From positions 1 through 9,899 of the forward strand of contig JAGLDT010000035.1 of assembly GCA_023145485.1 (NCBI GenBank): a stretch of 9,899 nt of DNA. The letters are read 5' to 3'. Under the pieces are notes generated by a model. That model was not told the origin of the DNA. It was given only the letters and a program-made list of their open reading frames with translations, and did no database searches. Shown here one piece after another: positions 5,727 through 9,899 of the stretch (position 1 is its first letter; each line of letters opens with the position of its first letter). A program made the position numbers and the translations under genes. The DNA is from Cocleimonas sp. (GTDB lineage Bacteria; Pseudomonadota; Gammaproteobacteria; Thiotrichales; Thiotrichaceae).

Positions 5727-8207
5727 TTAAAATGCGCTAATATCAGTAATATCAAACGTTCCAGTATGCTCAACAATACCGATAAGGGTGATTTCATCAG
5801 TTGCATCTACTGTGTTAGCTACTGTGCCATCTTCTTTGAATGAGTAAATTGCTGTTTCTGTACCTGTGATATTGCTAATAGCAAAGACCATTTGGTCAGC
5901 GGTAGCACCATTAGCATAGGAACCAACGGCTGTAGCTACTTGGGTAATATTTGAGAAATCATTCATCGTAGCACCCGTAATGACAATAATCCCATCAGTG
6001 CTTTGATCAACATTACCACTTGTTCTGGAGACAACTGAATTTGTACTTATCAATGCGGTTTCGACATTAATTTGATCATCTGAAGTGTTAAAGCTTGTAA
6101 TAGAGAGAGCATCTTCATTGGTCGTACTACCAGTAAGATTACCTGATTGAGCATTTAATCTTACAACGTCACTACCGCCACTAGAGAGATTAATTGTCAT
6201 TTCAGAAGTACTATGCTTGGTGTTAGCTGCTGTAATGGTGTCGTTATTATCGGTATCATTAATAATGGTCTTTACAGCAGAGGTATCACCTATAAGATAG
6301 GTCTTTAGATCTAGTGTGTTAGAAGACATATTGACGGTTAATGTCGGCGTTATAGTTCCTCCATTGCCATTAATATTTTCAAACCCAGATGCTGGGAAAA
6401 TATCATTATCAACAATAAGATCGACACCTTCATCAAGGTTTATGTCATCAAAACTGCCTGTTGTTAGGGTAATGTTGGAAGCATCAAAGTCTTCGGTGAA
6501 ACGTATATCTGTTTGGCTTCCTCCCGTTAATGTTACTGCTCCTACTAAAGACGTAGCATCAAGAATTAGGTTATCACCATTATTACTATTATCAACGTTA
6601 ATACTGCTAAAGCCAGTGATGTTTGTATTAGTAAGATCAATGTTTTTTGAAGCAGCATTGTCTTCAAAGACTAAAAGTGAATCGCCTGCCCCTGTGATCG
6701 TTGTATATTGAGTAGCGGATAGATCATCATCATCAAGTGTTAATGTGCGCTTTGTACCGCCAATGATTACAGTATCAACATCAGTAATGGTCATTCCTGA
6801 TAAATCACCATCCTCAGTGGCACCTGTAATGCTTAGTAGGTTTGTTTTCCCTGATCCTGATGCTCCAGTAATCTCACCTACGTTGTCAATATCCGTATCA
6901 TCAATAATGATTGCACTGGTTGCAAAATCATCAGAAAAAGCAAGTGTATTACTTTCATTATCATCATTAAAATCTAAATTAATAGCGCTAAAGTCAAAAG
7001 CCCCCGCGCCTTTGAGTTGCAAAGTATCTGCCCCCCCTGAATTAGTTGTATCGATTACAATTGCATCTACATTAGTAAGGTTAGCTATACTTACCTCAAG
7101 GCTTCTACCTGTAGTTGCCCCTGAGGAATCAATAAGATTGATTTTTTCAATATTTGTAAGAGTCATTCCCGTGAGGACTACATCGGTTTCTCCTTGGATC
7201 TGTAGTGTTTGAGGTGTACTCACGATGCCAGCTAATACGCTAATCTCCCCTCCAGCATTGCCTAAAATATCTTCAGGCAATAAGTTGACTTGTGAAATGC
7301 CCGTTGCTAAATTGATTGTTTCTATATTTTCAATATTGGTTGCGTTATTCGCAAGATTAACAATGTTACTACCTGTTGCATCTGTAATATTCAAAGTATC
7401 AGAGCCTGCTAAACCATCAATAACAGTGCTAGCTCCTGTAGATTGAGTAGCTGTTGCATTAATAATGTCATCATCAGTACTGGCTATTGTGCTTTCATTT
7501 GAATCAGCAGCGGTACTGGTGTCAAAGTTTATCTTGTTTGCAGTAAAAGTATTATTTGAAGTCGGGTTAAGAATGAAATCAATGGGGTCAGTCGATGCGT
7601 TTGCAAAGTCTATTAGCTGTATGGCTACAATTTTCGTTGCAGGGTTGGCAGTTACATCCTTCAACACTGCTATCGATGCTTGATATTCTGCTTGTGGCTC
7701 AAGAGGATTGAAAAGATCAATATTTGTTTTAGCACCCAGTGTGTCGATAAAATATAAGGATGTATCAACTTTATTTTGCAAGAACTCTTGTCGTTGATTG
7801 GCAGTATCAATCTCAGCGGTTGTCAAGCCTGTAGTATGATCTGGGCTAGTTGAGTCATAGTTTAAGGTTAACTCAATGAACTTAGCAACCATATCACCAC
7901 GGTCAGAATTATTAGATAAAAAAATATTTATCCAATAATCAACTTCTTGAGTACTACCTGCCTGTCCTAATGCATTGACATAAACGAGTTCAACAAAGGC
8001 TCTATCACTAAGATGGTCATAGGTGTCTTTGAACACTTGATTGGTTTCAAAGCCATCCATTATTCTCTGATAGACTTTTTCTATAGGGTCTCCTGCTATC
8101 AGGCTATTACTGGCTTGATTTAACCAGTAATCTAATCCCTGCTTATCGGGTGTTCTATTAAATGTACCAGCATAAAGCCCTGTTATAATTTCTCTTGCTG
8201 TTGCCAT
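5727..8207 (-). CDS. DUF4214 surface protein with long beta-repeat region (S-layer/adhesin-like)
   Basis: The 826-aa protein has no Sec signal peptide and no cysteine. Residues about 5-115 are DUF4214, seen as two related helical copies: LYAGTFNRTPDKQGLDYWLNQ (11-31) and FVELVYVNALGQAGSTQEVDYWI (71-93). From about 215 to the end it is rich in Asp, Asn, Ser and Thr and built from short beta strands with a recurring pattern: NIENIETINL (291-300), LTGMTLTNIEKINL (345-358), LSGMTITDVDTVII (469-482), TNITGFSSINVDN (528-540). One RTX-like GLAGSDTLN occurs at 265-273, without an array. The C-terminus ends FDITDISAF, resembling tails of type I-secreted proteins. Known DUF4214 proteins are often large exported surface proteins; an S-layer or adhesin role is inferred. 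No type I secretion genes are in the window. The start has a strong Shine-Dalgarno. The gene is convergent with the O-antigen-like operon. Confidence 0.8.
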   Translation of the reverse strand: MATAREIITGLYAGTFNRTPDKQGLDYWLNQASNSLIAGDPIEKVYQRIMDGFETNQVFKDTYDHLSDRAFVELVYVNALGQAGSTQEVDYWINIFLSNNSDRGDMVAKFIELTLNYDSTSPDHTTGLTTAEIDTANQRQEFLQNKVDTSLYFIDTLGAKTNIDLFNPLEPQAEYQASIAVLKDVTANPATKIVAIQLIDFANASTDPIDFILNPTSNNTFTANKINFDTSTAADSNESTIASTDDDIINATATQSTGASTVIDGLAGSDTLNITDATGSNIVNLANNATNIENIETINLATGISQVNLLPEDILGNAGGEISVLAGIVSTPQTLQIQGETDVVLTGMTLTNIEKINLIDSSGATTGRSLEVSIANLTNVDAIVIDTTNSGGADTLQLKGAGAFDFSAINLDFNDDNESNTLAFSDDFATSAIIIDDTDIDNVGEITGASGSGKTNLLSITGATEDGDLSGMTITDVDTVIIGGTKRTLTLDDDDLSATQYTTITGAGDSLLVFEDNAASKNIDLTNTNITGFSSINVDNSNNGDNLILDATSLVGAVTLTGGSQTDIRFTEDFDASNITLTTGSFDDINLDEGVDLIVDNDIFPASGFENINGNGGTITPTLTVNMSSNTLDLKTYLIGDTSAVKTIINDTDNNDTITAANTKHSTSEMTINLSSGGSDVVRLNAQSGNLTGSTTNEDALSITSFNTSDDQINVETALISTNSVVSRTSGNVDQSTDGIIVITGATMNDFSNITQVATAVGSYANGATADQMVFAISNITGTETAIYSFKEDGTVANTVDATDEITLIGIVEHTGTFDITDISAF

Positions 8208-8214
8208 AAGTTAT

Positions 8215-8220
8215 CTCCTT
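8215..8220 (-). promoter_or_regulatory. Strong ribosome-binding site of the surface-protein gene
   Basis: On the minus strand AAGGAG lies 7 nt before the ATG at 8207. It is the best-placed Shine-Dalgarno of the protein genes here, fixes the start, and suggests high translation, as expected for an abundant surface protein. It is perfectly complementary to CTCCTT in the candidate sRNA at 8441-8523. Confidence 0.85.
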
Positions 8221-8320
8221 AGAGTGAACAACCATACATGATACATGTTGACTATTTAATCTCTTAAAAATTCAAGTTTGTATAAAAGTATAGGGTTAAT
8301 TATGGTAATTTACTAGCATG

Positions 8321-8340
8321 TTTGGGAAATATTTCCCAAA
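8321..8340. promoter_or_regulatory. Perfect 20-bp palindrome, operator-like (site 2)
   Basis: TTTGGGAAATATTTCCCAAA is identical to its reverse complement over all 20 bp. It shares both arms and the 6-bp spacing with site 1 at 127-146. It lies 114-133 bp before the surface-protein start. With the promoter proposed at 8371-8398 it would sit about 24-43 nt downstream of the transcription start, where a bound repressor could act as a roadblock. It has no T run, so it is not a terminator. In RNA it could also form a hairpin in the surface-gene leader. Confidence 0.75.
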
Positions 8341-8370
8341 TATTCTGTGGCTTCATAATAAAATGTTGTA

Positions 8371-8398
8371 TTTATAATAATTATGAAAATAATGACAA
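8371..8398 (-). promoter_or_regulatory. Candidate promoter of the surface-protein gene
   Basis: On the minus strand TTGTCA (8398-8393) and TATAAA (8376-8371) are separated by 16 bp; each box matches five of six consensus bases. Transcription would start near 8364, giving a 5' leader of about 157 nt that carries the palindrome at 8321-8340. No better promoter is seen closer to the gene, but AT-rich DNA makes -10-like matches common. Confidence 0.45.
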
Positions 8399-8405
8399 AT
8401 GAATA

Positions 8406-8434
8406 TTGACATTAGAAAATTAGCATATTATTAT
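8406..8434 (+). promoter_or_regulatory. Near-consensus sigma-70 promoter of the candidate sRNA
   Basis: TTGACA (8406-8411) is a perfect -35 box, followed by a 17-bp spacer and TATTAT (8429-8434), five of six for the -10. The predicted start is near 8441. No protein gene follows before the terminator at 8495-8523, so the promoter drives a short transcript. Its -35 is only 7 bp from the -35 of the proposed minus-strand surface-gene promoter. Confidence 0.7.
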
Positions 8435-8440
8435 ATAAGC

Positions 8441-8523
8441 ATATTCAGCCAGTAGGTGGCTAAATACTCCTCCATCCTCCTTTGGTGGTATTTGTGCGAC
8501 TCTTTCAGGGTCGCATTTTTTTT
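8441..8523 (+). ncRNA. Candidate small regulatory RNA, about 83 nt, with tandem anti-Shine-Dalgarno motif
   Basis: The unit is delimited by a near-consensus promoter and an intrinsic terminator, with no reading frame of note between them. Predicted structure from 5' to 3': a short hairpin, AGCCA (8447-8451) with TGGCT (8457-8461); a second stem, AAATAC (8462-8467) with GTATTT (8488-8493), whose loop carries TCCTCC twice (8468-8473 and 8475-8480); and the terminator stem. Part of the loop (CCA, CC) can also pair with the GG and TGG just after it, so the exposed portion is uncertain. C/U-rich loops complementary to Shine-Dalgarno sequences are known in regulatory RNAs such as Xanthomonas sX13 and staphylococcal RsaE, which block translation of several mRNAs. 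I do not recognise this RNA as a member of a named family. Confidence 0.6.
8495..8523 (+). terminator. Intrinsic terminator of the candidate sRNA
   Basis: TGCGAC (8495-8500) and GTCGCA (8510-8515) form a GC-rich stem, extendable inward by T-G, C-G and T-A pairs, followed at once by eight T residues (8516-8523). The only annotated gene to its left is on the opposite strand, so the RNA it ends must start in the intergenic region. It also separates the sRNA from the ribosomal operon. Confidence 0.85.
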
Positions 8524-8612
8524 GTCTGTCTTTTCTCACTTCTTGAGCCATGTATGTTTGATTAAGATAAAAATATTTGAAATAAAATATCAAAAAAAGT
8601 CATAATTAATAC

Positions 8613-8641
8613 TTGAGTCAAGAGGAATATTCCAATAGAAT
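8613..8641 (+). promoter_or_regulatory. Candidate promoter of the rplM-rpsI operon
   Basis: TTGAGT (8613-8618) and TAGAAT (8636-8641) are 17 bp apart. A very AT-rich tract with A and T runs lies directly upstream and could act as an UP element, as is common for ribosomal protein promoters. The spacer contains the palindrome GGAATATTCC (8624-8633). The start would be near 8648, giving a leader of about 128 nt. A second candidate, TTGTTA (8675-8680) with AATAAT (8697-8702) and a 16-bp spacer, would give a shorter leader. Confidence 0.5.
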
Positions 8642-8674
8642 GCCCCGTTCTTTAAATAGGCTCCATTTAGGGGC
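8642..8674 (+). promoter_or_regulatory. Bulged hairpin in the rplM leader
   Basis: GCCCC (8642-8646) pairs with GGGGC (8670-8674), and TAAAT (8653-8657) pairs with ATTTA (8665-8669), leaving a 6-nt bulge on one side and the loop AGGCTCC. In E. coli the rplM-rpsI operon is autoregulated by L13 through its mRNA leader; a similar role here is possible but not shown. The hairpin starts close to the predicted transcription start, so if that start is right part of the 5' arm could be missing from the RNA. Confidence 0.35.
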
Positions 8675-8762
8675 TTGTTATAACTAATTCATATGCAATA
8701 ATGGTTCAGAAGATAGTGCGTTAAAAATCTTGTTATATCATTGTTTCATAAGCTTCATTTCT

Positions 8763-8766
8763 GGAG
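8763..8766 (+). promoter_or_regulatory. Ribosome-binding site of rplM
   Basis: GGAG lies 9 nt before the ATG at 8776 and supports that start, which also gives the exact length of E. coli L13. Confidence 0.7.
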
Positions 8767-8775
8767 ATTTTTGAG

Positions 8776-9204
8776 ATGGGAACGTATACTGCAAAACCTG
8801 CAGAAGTTAAGCGCGACTGGTTTGTTGTCGATGCTGAAGGTAAAACCCTAGGTCGTTTATCAAGTGAAATTGCATTACGTTTACGTGGTAAACATAAGCC
8901 AGTTTATACACCACATGTTGATACAGGCGACTATATCGTTGTAATTAACGCAGATAAAGTACGTGTAACAGGACGTAAAGCTAAAAATAAAATATATTAT
9001 AATTTCACAGGTTATATTGGTAACTTGAAGTCTATTAGCTTTGAAAAGTTAATGGATAAAGCACCAGAGCGTGCGATTGAACTTGCAGTAAAAGGCATGT
9101 TGCCCAAAGGGCCTTTAGGTCGTGATATGTTTAGAAAATTAAAAGTCTATGCAGGTCCTGAGCATAATCATCATGCACAGCAACCAATTGCTTTAGAAAT
9201 TTAG
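8776..9204 (+). CDS. rplM: Large-subunit ribosomal protein L13 (uL13)
   Basis: This 142-aa protein is the same length as E. coli L13 and matches it along its whole length. Landmarks are TAKPAEVKRDW (4-14), GKTLGRLSSEIALRLRGKH, the very conserved YTPHVDTGDY (44-53), VKGMLPKGPLGR, and KLKVYAGPEHNHHAQQP near the end. L13 binds 23S rRNA early in assembly of the 50S subunit. In gammaproteobacteria it can also repress its own operon through the mRNA leader. It is the first gene of the usual rplM-rpsI pair; rpsI follows after 39 bp. There are no unusual features. Confidence 0.98.
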   Translation: MGTYTAKPAEVKRDWFVVDAEGKTLGRLSSEIALRLRGKHKPVYTPHVDTGDYIVVINADKVRVTGRKAKNKIYYNFTGYIGNLKSISFEKLMDKAPERAIELAVKGMLPKGPLGRDMFRKLKVYAGPEHNHHAQQPIALEI

Positions 9205-9243
9205 TAACACTCAACAGAATTTAAGATTAAGAGATTAAATAGA

Positions 9244-9636
9244 ATGGCCGATACACAATACTACGGAACGGGTCGACGCAAATCATCATCTGCACGTGTT
9301 TTTATGAAAATGGGAGCAGGTGGTATTACTGTTAATAAACTGCCTATCGATGAGTATTTTGGTCGTGAAACATCACGTATGGTTGTTCGGCAAGCACTTG
9401 ATACTGCTGATATGAACGATAAGTTTGATATCATGGTAACAGTCAAAGGTGGTGGTGATAGTGGGCAAGCGGGTGCTATTCGTTTAGGTATTGCAAGAGC
9501 ATTACTGACCTTTGACGAAGGTTTGCGTGGTGAGTTGAAAAAAGAAGGTTTATTGACACGTGATGCGCGTAAAGTTGAGCGTAAGAAAGTTGGTTTACGT
9601 AAAGCGCGTAGAGCTACTCAGTTCTCTAAGCGTTAA
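9244..9636 (+). CDS. rpsI: Small-subunit ribosomal protein S9 (uS9)
   Basis: This 130-aa protein is the length of E. coli S9. It has the conserved start QYYGTGRRKSSSARVF, YFGRETSRMVVRQ in the first half, VKGGGDSGQAGAIRLGIARALL in the middle, and the basic tail RKVERKKVGLRKARRATQFSKR. The C-terminal SKR reaches into the P site and contacts tRNA in the 30S subunit. It is co-transcribed with rplM; only a weak Shine-Dalgarno (AAGAG, 9229-9233) precedes it, 10 nt from the ATG. A strong terminator closes the operon. Confidence 0.98.
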   Translation: MADTQYYGTGRRKSSSARVFMKMGAGGITVNKLPIDEYFGRETSRMVVRQALDTADMNDKFDIMVTVKGGGDSGQAGAIRLGIARALLTFDEGLRGELKKEGLLTRDARKVERKKVGLRKARRATQFSKR

Positions 9637-9699
9637 TCTGACATTAATTTATAACGACATACAAATTTAAATATTGCATTCTTAGTAATGATTGATTAT

Positions 9700-9731
9700 A
9701 AAAAGCCACAGTATTTTCTGTGGCTTTTTTT
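9700..9731 (+). terminator. Terminator of the rplM-rpsI operon
   Basis: AAAAAGCCACAG (9700-9711) and CTGTGGCTTTTT form a perfect 12-bp stem around TATTTT, ending in a run of seven T residues (9725-9731). It lies 63 bp past the rpsI stop. The A run on the 5' arm means it could also stop transcription arriving from the right on the minus strand. Confidence 0.92.
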
Positions 9732-9748
9732 GTGCCTGTAAATAAGCA

Positions 9749-9777
9749 TTAATATTTGTAGGATGGCTTGGTATAAT
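9749..9777 (+). promoter_or_regulatory. Candidate extended -10 promoter after the ribosomal operon
   Basis: TATAAT (9772-9777) is a perfect -10 box preceded by TGG, giving an extended -10 (TGN). TTAATA (9749-9754) sits 17 bp upstream and matches four of six -35 bases. The start would be near 9784. It points to a new transcription unit that runs past the right edge of the window. Confidence 0.6.
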
Positions 9778-9789
9778 ACGAAGTGAAAT

Positions 9790-9899
9790 GTGGCATTTGA
9801 TCGAGAAGAATTAAGATTTTTGTTGCATTTTTGCAACACTGGTACTAAAATTCGTATCAATTCCGCTGGTTTTACTGGAATAGCTGGAACTGGTTATAA
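9790..9899 (+). CDS. Possible start of an unrecognised gene, cut by the window edge
   Basis: From a GTG at 9790 a frame stays open to the end of the window (36 full codons): it begins with FDREELRFLLHFCNTGTKIR and then shows TG and AG dipeptides (AGFTGIAGTGY). A TGA at 9784-9786 closes the frame just upstream. The start lies only about 6 nt after the predicted transcription start and has no Shine-Dalgarno. I do not recognise the protein. It is not petA, which often follows rpsI in this group. A 7-bp hairpin, TGTTGCA-TTTT-TGCAACA (9821-9838), lies inside the frame, so this could instead be an untranslated leader. Confidence 0.3.
   Translation, partial: MAFDREELRFLLHFCNTGTKIRINSAGFTGIAGTGY

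Noticed and set aside
6316..7683. Open frames on the plus strand opposite the surface-protein gene
   Set aside because: They are shadows of the Thr/Ser/Asp-rich minus-strand gene. They encode low-complexity Ser/Val/Pro-rich text with no family motif and no ribosome-binding site.
5727..8207. RTX toxin assignment for the large minus-strand protein
   Set aside because: Only one degenerate GLAGSDTLN is present and there is no nonapeptide array, so the RTX label is not supported. The DUF4214 head and beta repeats are.
8624..8633. GGAATATTCC as a third copy of the operator
   Set aside because: The outer TTTG/CAAA bases are absent and the half-site spacing is 2 bp shorter, so it is only a short AT-centred palindrome in the rplM promoter spacer.

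Overview
The window looks like chromosomal DNA of a gammaproteobacterium with AT-rich DNA. The best guide is the ribosomal pair at 8776-9636: L13 (142 aa) and S9 (130 aa) have the lengths of the E. coli proteins and resemble them closely. The other families (DUF6502, DUF5666, a WecA/WbpL-type initiating transferase, a DUF4214 surface protein) fit an aquatic or sulfur-oxidising lineage such as Thiotrichales, but the order is a guess. There is no transposase, integrase, phage gene, tRNA, rRNA or CRISPR array.

Layout. (1) 1-2348: a DUF6502 protein with a probable helix-turn-helix, followed by a secreted, lipoprotein-like DUF5666 protein. (2) 2460-5633: a tight three-gene surface-polysaccharide operon encoding a GT4 glycosyltransferase, an NAD-dependent sugar epimerase and a polyprenyl-phosphate sugar-1-phosphate transferase. 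The last two form the kind of pair that makes the first sugar of an O-antigen unit and loads it onto undecaprenyl phosphate. A 12-codon leader ORF with its own Shine-Dalgarno overlaps the first start codon. (3) 5727-8207, minus strand: an 826-aa cysteine-free surface protein with a DUF4214 head, convergent with the sugar operon. (4) 8208-8775: a 568-bp intergenic region holding a long 5' leader for the surface gene, a 20-bp perfect palindrome, a candidate free-standing small RNA with its own promoter and terminator, and the promoter and leader of the ribosomal operon. (5) 8776-9731: rplM-rpsI and a strong terminator. (6) 9732-9899: a likely new promoter and perhaps the start of an unrecognised gene.

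The most interesting points are regulatory. The motif TTTGGGA-N6-TCCCAAA occurs twice. One copy lies on the -10 box and probable leaderless start of the DUF6502 gene. The other lies in the 5' leader of the surface-protein gene 8 kb away. The simplest reading is that the DUF6502 protein regulates itself and the surface protein. Separately, 8406-8523 reads as a complete sRNA unit: consensus -35, 17-bp spacer, near-consensus -10, about 83 nt of RNA, and an intrinsic terminator with no protein gene before it. The RNA carries a tandem TCCTCC, which is complementary to Shine-Dalgarno sequences. Function assignments come from reading protein motifs by eye; no database search or RNA folding was run.
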